The translations under genes were made by a program, and so were the position numbers. This document shows positions 1-8,954 of a DNA stretch of 40,352 nt, in pieces. The stretch is from Cryomorphaceae bacterium ASP10-05a. Lineage in GTDB: Bacteria; Bacteroidota; Bacteroidia; Flavobacteriales_D; Sanyastnellaceae. A model generated the notes under the pieces. That model saw nothing but the letters and a program-made list of their open reading frames with translations. It made no database searches and had not been told where the DNA came from. Numbering within the stretch: position 1 is the first letter of the stretch; the number at the start of each line of letters is the position of its first letter. The stretch lies in contig LAQC01000003.1 in assembly GCA_000981645.1 (NCBI GenBank), positions 128,488 to 168,839 of the forward strand. The letters run 5' to 3'.

Positions 1-168
1 GCTGATTTAGACAGATATAAGTTTGAAATTCTCCCCGTATTAGAGAAAGAAATAGTGAAACGACTGTTCTTTGAAAAAGGAGAAATCCAATACAGCCTGC
101 TTCATGACCCTTATATCAGTGAAAGCGTAAAAACGTTCAACTCGAATTACAGTTCTATTTTACAATAG
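1..168 (+). CDS. 3' end of a gene truncated by the window edge; C-terminus resembles S41 / C-terminal processing peptidases
   Basis: Frame 1 open from base 1 to TAG at 166-168: ADLDRYKFEILPVLEKEIVKRLFFEKGEIQYSLLHDPYISESVKTFNSNYSSILQ*. The LEKEIV-R-F--G---YSL--DPYI pattern recalls the C-terminal tail of Bacteroidota S41 peptidases. Not in the ORF track. Confidence 0.5.
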   Translation, partial: ADLDRYKFEILPVLEKEIVKRLFFEKGEIQYSLLHDPYISESVKTFNSNYSSILQ

Positions 169-173
169 GATAA

Positions 174-1724
174 ATGGCCGGATTAATTCCATTTCTTACC
201 TCTAAGCATTTAAATGTACTGTTTCTTACCGGAGCATTATTTATAGCCATAGGAATACCTTTTTCTCTAGTTATGATGAGTATGGGAACTATCGGAGTTT
301 CTGTAGTGTATATTTTAGAAGGAGGGTTTAAAGAGAAATTCAGAAAACTGAATCACCCAGTTCTAAAGCCTATCATAGCCTTAATCCTATTACTTTTAGT
401 CTCCCTCCTTTGGTCTTCCGATATCAAAACGGGAGTTAGAGTAATAAGAAAGGTAATACCTCTCTTGGTGATCCCCTTAGTTTTCTCTGGAATTTCATCT
501 GTAAGTAAACGACAAATCAATCTATTGATCTGGGCCTTTGTGGCGGCCACAGCGTTATCCGTATTAATAAATATAGCCGTGGCTTTCAGCAGTGGCACGC
601 TCACTCTAGGTAACCCTAGAAAAATCTCATTATTCGTTTCGCACATCAGGCTTTCTTTATACATAGTGTTGAGTATTGTTTGGGTTTGCTACTCCAATGT
701 CCATTGGATTTTGAAGGTTTTAATCGTTTCTGTATTGAGTATGTTCGTTTTCCTCGCTCAAACATTCACGGGAATGATTTTGCTTTTTGTCATTTCTATG
801 GCTGTTCTACTTGGAGTGTTGACCATAAATGGAAGTCAGGCTTTTAAGTATTTCAGATTAGTTTTCTCTACTCTTATCTTAATGGCTTTTGCGTTTTTAG
901 CTTACACTACCTATGATTTTTATAATCCGAACTTTCCAGAAGCTACTCCGGAGTTTACCGAAAATGGTAAAAGATATAACCCTGAATTAGAAAACGGATT
1001 TATTGAAAACGGAAATTTCTTATGGAGTTATGTCAGTTTTTCTGAGTTAGATGAAGGGTTTAAGGCAGCTACAGGCCAGTCCGTTTGGGCTAAAAATAAG
1101 GATGGAAATGAGAGCTACGGAGTACTGATCCGCTATTTAAATAATAAAGGGCTTAAAAAAAATGCTACAGGCATAAGTCAGTTAGATTCTGCAGATTTTC
1201 AGCGCATTCTGCTCGGTAGCCCTTACCCCGATTTGTGGAAGTACAGAGGTTTCTCTAAGAGAGTAAGGGGGCTTCTTTTTCATTTAGAAAAGAGCAGGTT
1301 TAGCAAAGACTTCAGGGGGAATTCTATAGCAGAGAAGATCGTTTTTCAAACAGCAGGATGGAGAGCCTACCTGAACTCTCCGATCATAGGAGCCGGTACT
1401 GGAGACATGAAAGAAGCTTTAGCAGGTTATTATGATGAGGTCTACCCTAACTTGCCAGATGAGAGAAGGAGAAAACCGCATAACCAATATATTTCATACT
1501 TAGTTCTAGCCGGACCATTGGCACTCTTTTTATTAATCATGATTTTTGTACAACAGTGGAGAAATGTCCCGCCTGAGTTTGTAAACTTCGGTAAAGCATT
1601 TGTAATTATAGTGCTAGTCTCTTTTCTAGGAGAGGACACTATAGGGTCTCAAGCCGGAGTGACCTTTGTAGCTTTTTTTTCAGGGCTCTTGTTCTTGCTC
1701 AAGCCTAGAGATGAAAGTGAGTAA
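174..1724 (+). CDS. O-antigen ligase/polymerase family (Wzy_C-like) membrane protein
   Basis: 516 aa, many TM segments, large periplasmic loop, and NSPIIGAGTGDMKEAL...RRKPHNQYISYLVLAG typical of the Wzy_C/WaaL family. Confidence 0.8.
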   Translation: MAGLIPFLTSKHLNVLFLTGALFIAIGIPFSLVMMSMGTIGVSVVYILEGGFKEKFRKLNHPVLKPIIALILLLLVSLLWSSDIKTGVRVIRKVIPLLVIPLVFSGISSVSKRQINLLIWAFVAATALSVLINIAVAFSSGTLTLGNPRKISLFVSHIRLSLYIVLSIVWVCYSNVHWILKVLIVSVLSMFVFLAQTFTGMILLFVISMAVLLGVLTINGSQAFKYFRLVFSTLILMAFAFLAYTTYDFYNPNFPEATPEFTENGKRYNPELENGFIENGNFLWSYVSFSELDEGFKAATGQSVWAKNKDGNESYGVLIRYLNNKGLKKNATGISQLDSADFQRILLGSPYPDLWKYRGFSKRVRGLLFHLEKSRFSKDFRGNSIAEKIVFQTAGWRAYLNSPIIGAGTGDMKEALAGYYDEVYPNLPDERRRKPHNQYISYLVLAGPLALFLLIMIFVQQWRNVPPEFVNFGKAFVIIVLVSFLGEDTIGSQAGVTFVAFFSGLLFLLKPRDESE

Positions 1725-1728
1725 TGAG

Positions 1729-1737
1729 GCGTTGCAA
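1729..1737 (+). repeat. GCGTTGCAA iterated motif (half form) in the 16-bp gap between convergent genes
   Basis: Direct read gaggcGTTGCAAtac; the only non-coding copy. Confidence 0.8.
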
Positions 1738-1740
1738 TAC

Positions 1741-2502
1741 TTAATTCTTTTGTGCCCTTATTTCTGCAAGAGTTTTGTATTTCGAATGTACTCCCCGAGC
1801 TGATATCTTAGCTATTTGAAGCCCCAGGCTGCCATCGAGGAAACCTCGTTTTAGCACATACATTTTAATGAATTTAGCAGTTCCGCTTATGATAGGTTTT
1901 AAGGGTCCAAAAGCTTTTTTCGCATGAAACATTTTTTCGGCCGATAAATCTGCGTATTTCTTAGTGCGTGCTATGTGGTCTGCTTTGGAGTTGTAAGAAT
2001 AGTGGAGTAAGTCGCCCGGAAGATGCTTAATCTTTAGTTCATCAGGAAGGTGAAGTGTTTCGTGCACGAAATCCCCAGTCCAATGAACATCACGCTTATT
2101 GAAAATTCTGACTTTTACATCTGGATACCACCCTGAGTGCCTTATCCATTTTCCGCAGTAGTTAGTTAGCCTGTTAAAACTATAGGTGCCTTCTAGACCT
2201 GATACTTTTTGAAGTAAGATCGATTTTTTAAGAGCGGGGCTAATTACTTCATCTGCATCTATACTCAAGATGAAGTCGTTTTTTGAAGCAGTATTTCCTA
2301 AGTTTTTCGTCTTAGCGTACCCCAGCCATTGAGATTCTAAAATTGAGGCTCCTAGTTCTCTGGAAATAGCTAAAGTCTTATCAGTGCTCCCAGAGTCTAC
2401 CACCAAAACTTCGTCCACGACTTCTGCTAAAGACAAGATGCACCTTTCGATGTTCTTTTCTTCGTTTTTAGTGATTATTACGGCAGTAATTGAGGTATAC
2501 AT
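1741..2502 (-). CDS. Glycosyltransferase family 2 (WaaE/KdtX-like LPS core glycosyltransferase)
   Basis: ITAVIITKNEEKNIERCILSL...VLVVDSGSTDKT...ILSIDADEVIS: GT-A fold with DSGSTD and DADE motifs. ATG at 2502 preferred over the TTG at 2511. Confidence 0.85.
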   Translation of the reverse strand: MYTSITAVIITKNEEKNIERCILSLAEVVDEVLVVDSGSTDKTLAISRELGASILESQWLGYAKTKNLGNTASKNDFILSIDADEVISPALKKSILLQKVSGLEGTYSFNRLTNYCGKWIRHSGWYPDVKVRIFNKRDVHWTGDFVHETLHLPDELKIKHLPGDLLHYSYNSKADHIARTKKYADLSAEKMFHAKKAFGPLKPIISGTAKFIKMYVLKRGFLDGSLGLQIAKISARGVHSKYKTLAEIRAQKN

Positions 2503-2622
2503 TAAGGGCAATAGTATAAAACTTATGCCAAATAATAAGGAGTCTGAATTATTTATTGAGGTAATCCTTTATGATTTTATAAAAACTTCTGTAAAAATGG
2601 ACATTCTTGTTAATAAGAAATG

Positions 2623-2653
2623 TTTGAACAGCCCCGTGAGATGAGTAATTTTG
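2623..2653 (+). promoter_or_regulatory. Bacteroidota-type primary sigma promoter for purD
   Basis: TTTG (2623-2626), 19-nt spacer, TAATTTTG (2646-2653), matching the TTTG-N19-TAnnTTTG consensus just upstream of ATG 2672. Confidence 0.7.
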
Positions 2654-2671
2654 TCTGTAAATAAATTGGTT

Positions 2672-3955
2672 ATGAACGTACTTGTTTTAGGTTCTGGAGG
2701 TAGAGAACACGCCCTTAGTTGGAAATTGGCTCAGTCTTCTCAAATGGAGAAGTTATATATAGCGCCTGGAAATGCGGGAACAGCCACTGTCGGTGAGAAT
2801 GTAGAGTTAGATCCTATGGATTTTGCGGGAATTGCCGAGTTCGTTGAAGCCAATAATGTCGGTATTATACTTGTAGGACCTGAACAGCCTTTAGTGGCAG
2901 GGATTAAGGATTATTTTCAAGCTCGACCAGAAATAAAGACTTCAGTTATAGGTCCTAGCGCATCAGCCGCCAGACTTGAAGGGAGTAAAAGTTTTGCCAA
3001 ACAATTCATGGTGAAGCATAATATACCTTGTGCTAAGTCAGAAACATTTACGAAATCTACTAAATCCAAAGCTTCTGGTTTTCTAGCTACGCTAAAGCCC
3101 CCTTATGTAATAAAGGCAGATGGTTTAGCTGGAGGAAAAGGAGTGGTGATTTGTGAAACACTAAAAGAAGCTAAGACAGTAGTGAAAGACATGCTCATAA
3201 ATGGAAATTATGGAGATGCAGGTAAGAAAATAGTTATAGAAGAATTTTTACCCGGAATAGAGGTTTCTATGTTTGTGGTTACAGATGGTTCTGGATATAA
3301 AATACTGCCTTCTGCTAAAGATTATAAGCAAGTAGGAGAGGGAAATACAGGGCCGAATACAGGTGGGATGGGAGCTATTTCTCCAGTGGCTATTGTAAGC
3401 AGGGAGTTTATGGAGAAAGCAAAAAATCAAGTAATTATCCCTACGCTAAAAGGCTTAAGAGCAGACGGGATTGACTTTGAAGGGTTTGTTTTCTTTGGTC
3501 TTATGAAAGTTGGGGGTGATCCTTATGTTATCGAGTATAATGTGAGACTCGGGGACCCTGAAACCGAAGTCATTATTCCTAGAATAAAATCAGACTTACT
3601 TCATATTTTGGATGGTGTAGCCACTAAGACTTTATCGGAGTGTGATGTGGAAATAGATGAACGAACAGTAACTACAGTAATGTTAACCGCTCAAGGGTAT
3701 CCTGATAAGTATAAGAAAGGAGAGAGTATTACTGGGCTAGAGAATGTTAAAGACTCTATCGTATTTCATGGAGGCACGAAATTAGATTCTGGTAAAATAG
3801 TTTCTAATGGAGGCAGGGTTATGGCTGTGACTTCTTACGGTGTAGATATACCGGGCGCGCTGAAAAAATCATATAAATCAATCGATTTAATAGATTTTAA
3901 AGGAAAGTCTTACAGAAAAGATATTGGTTTTGACTTAGTAAAGGAAAAAGCATAG
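2672..3955 (+). CDS. purD: Phosphoribosylamine-glycine ligase
   Basis: MNVLVLGSGGREHALSWKL...IKADGLAGGKGV...GPNTGGMGA...NVRLGDPETEV: hallmark GARS motifs. ATG 2672 is the better start; the TTG at 2651 overlaps the -7 box. Confidence 0.97.
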   Translation: MNVLVLGSGGREHALSWKLAQSSQMEKLYIAPGNAGTATVGENVELDPMDFAGIAEFVEANNVGIILVGPEQPLVAGIKDYFQARPEIKTSVIGPSASAARLEGSKSFAKQFMVKHNIPCAKSETFTKSTKSKASGFLATLKPPYVIKADGLAGGKGVVICETLKEAKTVVKDMLINGNYGDAGKKIVIEEFLPGIEVSMFVVTDGSGYKILPSAKDYKQVGEGNTGPNTGGMGAISPVAIVSREFMEKAKNQVIIPTLKGLRADGIDFEGFVFFGLMKVGGDPYVIEYNVRLGDPETEVIIPRIKSDLLHILDGVATKTLSECDVEIDERTVTTVMLTAQGYPDKYKKGESITGLENVKDSIVFHGGTKLDSGKIVSNGGRVMAVTSYGVDIPGALKKSYKSIDLIDFKGKSYRKDIGFDLVKEKA

Positions 3956-3987
3956 CTTAGAGGTAAACAATGCTAGAATAGAGCCGC

Positions 3988-4191
3988 TTACTTAAGCGTT
4001 CCGTTGCTTTTAGCTTTCTTGTTATATTTCTGTTGCATAGATAACCAAAGAAATAAACCAAGAACCCCTACCCCTATAAATGCGTAGTTTGGTAACTGAC
4101 CTAAAGGAACTAAGACCGTATCGAAAGTCCATGTAAGTAATTCACCTATTTCTCTTAAAATGCTGTTCAAATTCATGACTAAAAATTTCAT
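3988..4191 (-). CDS. Small single-TM protein, resembles DUF6341 family
   Basis: MKFLVMNLNSILREIGELLTWTFDTVLVPLGQLPNYAFIGVGVLGLFLWLSMQQKYNKKAKSN: size, topology and position beside a DUF6427-like gene fit. Start trimmed from the ORF track. Confidence 0.6.
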   Translation of the reverse strand: MKFLVMNLNSILREIGELLTWTFDTVLVPLGQLPNYAFIGVGVLGLFLWLSMQQKYNKKAKSNGTLK

Positions 4192-4232
4192 CGCGAAAGT
4201 ACAAAAGTTTGTAATAATTTCAGCACTCGAAA

Positions 4233-5222
4233 ATGACACGAAATAGATTAGTTTTTTCACAGCCTTATTTAGAGTACCTCTTGCCTTTATTGAGTGCCCT
4301 CATTTTTATTCCTGTCTTGTTTAATACGGATGTTATCTCTGTAGGGAATACACTAAAGATTTTTGGTGAAGATTTCGAAGGGAATTATTTTAATTCAGGA
4401 GGAGTCATTTATGCTGTTTGTACTTTATCTACTTTACTTTTAAGTTGGGCATTGAATAATTTGATTAATAATCATGACTTACTCTATAAGTCTAATTATT
4501 TACCATCTCTTTTAGCGGTCATTTATACTGCAGCACTAGTCTATACTGAGGGGTTGAGCACGGCCTTGATTAGTATGCCATTTATTTTATTTTCTTTAAC
4601 TAGCCTTCTGAGTAGTTTAGGTGAATTGGGGCGGCTGAGTTCTGTTTTTAATTCGGGTTTTTTCTTAGGTTTAGCCATTCTCCTGGATTCATACGCTATG
4701 GCAGCGATACCTATTTATTTAGGTACTATAATTCTATTTAGGCCGATTGAATTTAGAGGTGTTTTCGTCTTTCTCTTTGGAGTGACGAATGTTCTCTTCG
4801 TCCTAGTGTTGATGGAGGTCATTTTTAGAAGTGACCTGCCTGAAGTTAAAGATTGGATTGGTTTCTATCCAAGTGTTCAAATTCAAAGCATACCATTTGT
4901 TTCATGGCTATTGATAGCAAATTATTCATTGTTCTCAATGTTGGGATTGATTTGTTTGCCTTCTTATATTGGAGGGATGAGTAATAAAGCAAAGGAAAAG
5001 GGAAGGGTGTTACTGATTGGCTTTTTTATTCTTCAACTTTTTGTAAGTTTTGCAGGGTATGGATACAGTCAAGATTGGTCATTCTTTTATTTTGTGCCCA
5101 ATATTGTTTATTTCTCTGTTTTAGCATACTTGTCCATCTCGAATAGGTACTTGAGTGGAGTGCTTAATGCTTGTCATTTGATCTTAATCGGAATTATTGC
5201 TTACCATTTAGCCGCAAATTAA
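4233..5222 (+). CDS. Polytopic membrane protein, DUF6427-like
   Basis: 329 aa, about 10 TM segments; neighbourhood (purD, small DUF6341-like protein) typical of Flavobacteriia DUF6427 genes. Confidence 0.6.
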   Translation: MTRNRLVFSQPYLEYLLPLLSALIFIPVLFNTDVISVGNTLKIFGEDFEGNYFNSGGVIYAVCTLSTLLLSWALNNLINNHDLLYKSNYLPSLLAVIYTAALVYTEGLSTALISMPFILFSLTSLLSSLGELGRLSSVFNSGFFLGLAILLDSYAMAAIPIYLGTIILFRPIEFRGVFVFLFGVTNVLFVLVLMEVIFRSDLPEVKDWIGFYPSVQIQSIPFVSWLLIANYSLFSMLGLICLPSYIGGMSNKAKEKGRVLLIGFFILQLFVSFAGYGYSQDWSFFYFVPNIVYFSVLAYLSISNRYLSGVLNACHLILIGIIAYHLAAN

Positions 5223-5288
5223 AGAACCAATTTTTTTTTCTCTCGTATAAAAGATTGCAGATGTTACTGTCTGTTAAATTACGTTCAA

Positions 5289-7979
5289 ATGAAAAAACAA
5301 TTAATCTTTGCCAGTTTTCTTCTAGTATTAGCTTTTCAAGGCATTTCTCAGCACTCTCTGTTCCCTAGTATACAAGGTGTTGGAGATTTTGATTTTGAAA
5401 TTAATACTGGTGTAGAGTTCTTGATAGAAGCGGATCCTTCCATTCTTCCCGGACAGAATGATTTGTTTCCTGAGGTAACATCAGTAATATCCGGTGAATG
5501 GGGGTCTTCTGATACATGGGATTGTAGTTGTATTCCTGACAATCAAAATTCTGTAACTATTTCTGCAGACCATAGTGTTAGCTTTAATTCAGATATTGAG
5601 GTGTTTACTCTTCATGTTACAGAAGACGCTGAGCTGGTTGGCGAAGCAGAAAACACTATTACCATTAATGGAGATATAGCATTTTATGGTTCTACTGTGC
5701 TAACTGATGTTGATATCAGTTTTGGGGGAGTGACAGACCAAACGTTATTTGGTAATTGCTATATGGAAAAACTATTTTTCACTGGGACTAACGATATAAA
5801 TTTGGAAGGTAATTTATTTATTACGAAAGAAATTTGGGTTGGTGGAGCTACTCTAAATACAAACGGAGCTCTAAACTTATCTTTTAATGGAGAAGGAATA
5901 GGTGAAATCGCTCCTATTTTTAATGGAACTATAAACGGGAATATTTCCGTGTCTATAGAAATAGAGACTACCGCTTCGGGTTGGATAAGCCTTGCTTCGC
6001 CTGTCGCTGATGCCAACCTTAGTGAAATTGTAGATGATTTTGTAACTACCGGTTTTATAGGGGCGGACTATCCTTCTTATCCCTTTACGAGCATAAGGTA
6101 TTACGCAGAGGAGTCTAATGATGTTAGCACTGATTATGTAGGGGTGGAGTCCGCTAACGATTTGATGGAAACAGGCAAGGGTTATTACGTCTATACTTCT
6201 ACTGGAGACTATATTTTCGATACTAATGGCGCACCTAACCTTGGTGAGGTTGATATTCCAGTAAGTTTCACTAATAATGGTAATCCAACTGCTGATGGCT
6301 TAAATTTAGTTGGAAATCCTTACGCGGCCACTCTTAACTGGGATAGCCAAACAGGATGGGATAGAAATAATTTAGTAGGGGCGCTTTATGTTTGGGATGT
6401 TTCTCAAAAGCAATTTAGAACATATTTAAACGGATTAGGGGTGAATGGAGGTTCTGCTTTTATTGAGCCATTAGAATCGTTTTGGGTAATGGCAGTAGGA
6501 GAAAGTCCTTCGTTAAGCTGCAATGAATCTTCTAAATCTTTGCATAGTTCAGATACTCAAGAGTCATTACAGAGTATTTCTGTAACTATAAGCAACGGGA
6601 ATTGGTCTGATGATTTAGCAATTACCACAAAACCAGAGGCCACTATGATGTTCGAACCAGCATTAGATGCATTAAAGTTTTACGGAGATAACTCTGTGCC
6701 TAATATCAGTACCTTATCCTCAGATAATGTGAAATTAGCTATAAATAGTATTCCAGAATTTTCTGAAGCACAGGATATTCAAATGATGGTGAACATTCCT
6801 ACCGAAGGAAATTATACACTCTCATTCGAAGGTGTAAATGAATATATAACTAATCAGTGTATAGGATTTGAAGATTTAATTACGGGTGAACTATATGATT
6901 TAGCGGTGACCACAGAAATAGCATTTTCAAGTCTCGTAGTTGAAGATGAAATAAGATTTCTCTTTCACATTGGGTCTCCGGTTAGAGCAGAGCCCACTAG
7001 TGTTTCGTGTAACGGAGGCGATGATGGTGTTATCGTTGCCGAAGGTGCTGGAGCTGGACCTTGGGCGTATAGATGGTTTGATCAAGAGATGAATTTTCTA
7101 GGAGAAGCTATAGATGAATTTTCAGAGTTTGCTATAACAGGTTTGCCGGCAGGTGATTATACATTAGAGGTCGGGAATAACGACTATTGTGGAGCTTTGG
7201 TTTTACAGGTTAATGTTTTCGAGCCAGAGGAACCACTAGAGGTTTCCGAGGGAGTTTACGATATCGCCTGTGAAGAAGATGGTACTGGAGAAATTGTTTT
7301 GAACATAACAGGCGGAGTTCAGCCTATAGACGTCCAGTGGGATAATGAGCTAACAGGAGCGAATATTGAACAGTTAAACGCTGGAGATTATACCTATACC
7401 TTAACAGATGCGGCTGGCTGTGTAAGAACAGAAACTTTAATTGTTCTAGAGGCGGGAGATGTCTCTGTTGATTTTACTGTGGAACAATTAATTACTTTGG
7501 ATGAGTTCAATCAGGCGGAAGTTCCATTTTTGAATCTATCAGAAGGAACAACTCTTTATGAGTGGAATTTTGGTGATGGCTCTCCACTAAACTCTGAAGA
7601 GTCTCCAATACATGTTTTCACGCAGCCTGGGTTTTTCACAGTGTCGATGTATGCCAGCAATGGAGAGTGTGATGATTACCATCAAGCAGTAGTAACCGTT
7701 CAACAATATAGCGCAATTGAAGAGTTAGATTTTTCAGAGTCTATAAGCATAGCAACAAATGGCAATAATATCACCATAAATAGTAATGCCAGCCTCTCAC
7801 AGTCCGCACAAGTTTTTGTTTATGACCTTTTAGGCAAGGTGATTAATTCAGAAAAAGGAGTTTTAGGAAACGGAAATGCGATTCAATTGGATTTGAAAAA
7901 GGCAACAGCACTTTATATGGTGTCTGTGGTCAATCTAACTACGAATGAAAAAACAGTAAAAAAGATTTCAAGATTTTAG
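5289..7979 (+). CDS. Secreted multidomain surface protein with SprB-like repeats, PKD domain and T9SS type A C-terminal domain
   Basis: N-terminal signal peptide; VSCNGGDDGVIVAEGAGAGPWAYRWF (SprB-like); LYEWNFGDGSPLNSEESPIHVFTQPGFFTVSM (PKD); C-terminal VYDLLGKVI...YMVSVVNLTTNEKTVKKISRF (Por_Secre_tail). Confidence 0.8.
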   Translation: MKKQLIFASFLLVLAFQGISQHSLFPSIQGVGDFDFEINTGVEFLIEADPSILPGQNDLFPEVTSVISGEWGSSDTWDCSCIPDNQNSVTISADHSVSFNSDIEVFTLHVTEDAELVGEAENTITINGDIAFYGSTVLTDVDISFGGVTDQTLFGNCYMEKLFFTGTNDINLEGNLFITKEIWVGGATLNTNGALNLSFNGEGIGEIAPIFNGTINGNISVSIEIETTASGWISLASPVADANLSEIVDDFVTTGFIGADYPSYPFTSIRYYAEESNDVSTDYVGVESANDLMETGKGYYVYTSTGDYIFDTNGAPNLGEVDIPVSFTNNGNPTADGLNLVGNPYAATLNWDSQTGWDRNNLVGALYVWDVSQKQFRTYLNGLGVNGGSAFIEPLESFWVMAVGESPSLSCNESSKSLHSSDTQESLQSISVTISNGNWSDDLAITTKPEATMMFEPALDALKFYGDNSVPNISTLSSDNVKLAINSIPEFSEAQDIQMMVNIPTEGNYTLSFEGVNEYITNQCIGFEDLITGELYDLAVTTEIAFSSLVVEDEIRFLFHIGSPVRAEPTSVSCNGGDDGVIVAEGAGAGPWAYRWFDQEMNFLGEAIDEFSEFAITGLPAGDYTLEVGNNDYCGALVLQVNVFEPEEPLEVSEGVYDIACEEDGTGEIVLNITGGVQPIDVQWDNELTGANIEQLNAGDYTYTLTDAAGCVRTETLIVLEAGDVSVDFTVEQLITLDEFNQAEVPFLNLSEGTTLYEWNFGDGSPLNSEESPIHVFTQPGFFTVSMYASNGECDDYHQAVVTVQQYSAIEELDFSESISIATNGNNITINSNASLSQSAQVFVYDLLGKVINSEKGVLGNGNAIQLDLKKATALYMVSVVNLTTNEKTVKKISRF

Positions 7980-8019
7980 CTTAACAAGGCAATATATGCC
8001 AGGAATATGGTTCTATTAA

Positions 8020-8047
8020 AACCTCACTGATTCAGTGAGGTTTTTTT
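8020..8047 (+). terminator. Rho-independent terminator after the 5289-7979 gene
   Basis: CCTCACTGA-T-TCAGTGAGG stem followed by TTTTTTTG. Confidence 0.85.
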
Positions 8048-8147
8048 GTTTCAAGCAATTGTACTGTTTTATGTCAGTTGGTTTCTCATCACAAGAACTG
8101 TTGAAATGTGATAGGGTTTAGTTCTTTAAAATCTGAACATATAGCAG

Positions 8148-8155
8148 TACTTTTG
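8148..8155 (+). promoter_or_regulatory. -7 element (TACTTTTG) upstream of purQ
   Basis: TAnnTTTG consensus 18 nt before ATG 8173; the -33 element was not clear. Confidence 0.45.
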
Positions 8156-8172
8156 TGAGCAAAATCAGACAA

Positions 8173-8865
8173 ATGAAATTTGGTGTAATTACTTTTCCTG
8201 GATCTAACTGTGATCAAGATATTATTTACGTTTTAAGAGATGTTTTAATGCAGCCTGTAGAGGAGCTTTGGCATAAAGACACTGATTTGAAAGGGTGTGA
8301 TTTTATTATTCTTCCTGGAGGATTTTCTTATGGTGATTACCTTAGAAGTGGAGCTATAGCTAGATTCTCTCCAATAATGAGTGAGGTAGTAAAGCATGCT
8401 AATTCAGGAGGATATGTGATGGGTATTTGTAATGGATTCCAAATATTATGTGAGTCTGGTCTGCTTCCTGGAGTGTTAAGGCACAATGAAAACCAAAAGT
8501 TTATTTGTAAAAACGTACATCTAAAACCAGCTTCTAGTTCTACGATTATCACTGAAAATCTAGATGAATATAAAGCGTATAAAATTCCTATTGCTCATGC
8601 AGAAGGAAATTATTTTGCTACGCCAGAGCAGATGAAAGAAATTGAGGATAACGACCAAGTTCTTTTTAGATACTGTAATGAAGAAGCACAAGTCACGAGC
8701 GGTTCTAATCCTAATGGTAGCTTAGATAATATCGCTGGAATTTGTAATAAGTCTAAAAACGTTTTCGGTATGATGCCGCATCCAGAAAGAGCTGCGGATT
8801 TCGAACTGACAAGCACAGATGGTCGTGAGATTTTCGATGGAATGCTAAAAGCGGCTTTAGTATAA
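8173..8865 (+). CDS. purQ: Phosphoribosylformylglycinamidine synthase subunit PurQ
   Basis: MKFGVITFPGSNCDQDIIYVL...GGFSYGDYLRSGAIA...GICNGFQIL...MMPHPERA: class I glutamine amidotransferase (Cys nucleophile in GICNG). ATG 8173 preferred to GTG 8155. Confidence 0.96.
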   Translation: MKFGVITFPGSNCDQDIIYVLRDVLMQPVEELWHKDTDLKGCDFIILPGGFSYGDYLRSGAIARFSPIMSEVVKHANSGGYVMGICNGFQILCESGLLPGVLRHNENQKFICKNVHLKPASSSTIITENLDEYKAYKIPIAHAEGNYFATPEQMKEIEDNDQVLFRYCNEEAQVTSGSNPNGSLDNIAGICNKSKNVFGMMPHPERAADFELTSTDGREIFDGMLKAALV

Positions 8866-8954
8866 CGAAAATTAAATAACGAGTTCACCCACAATTCTGG
8901 GATAAATACATAGTTATTAGAACTTACCTTTGTTTAAGTATCTTTATTATCAAT

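Noticed and set aside
353-664. Antisense ORFs in the track (e.g. 353-664, 12086-12463, 23280-23621, 25035-25298)
   Set aside because: Low-complexity shadow ORFs opposite well-supported genes, with no recognisable domains or ribosome-binding context.
2384-2644. ORF 2384-2644 + upstream of purD
   Set aside because: Mostly antisense to the GT2 gene and runs into the purD promoter; no plausible product.
5171-5368. Small ORF 5171-5368 +
   Set aside because: Overlaps the 3' end of the DUF6427-like gene and the 5' end of the large T9SS protein in another frame; not protein-like.
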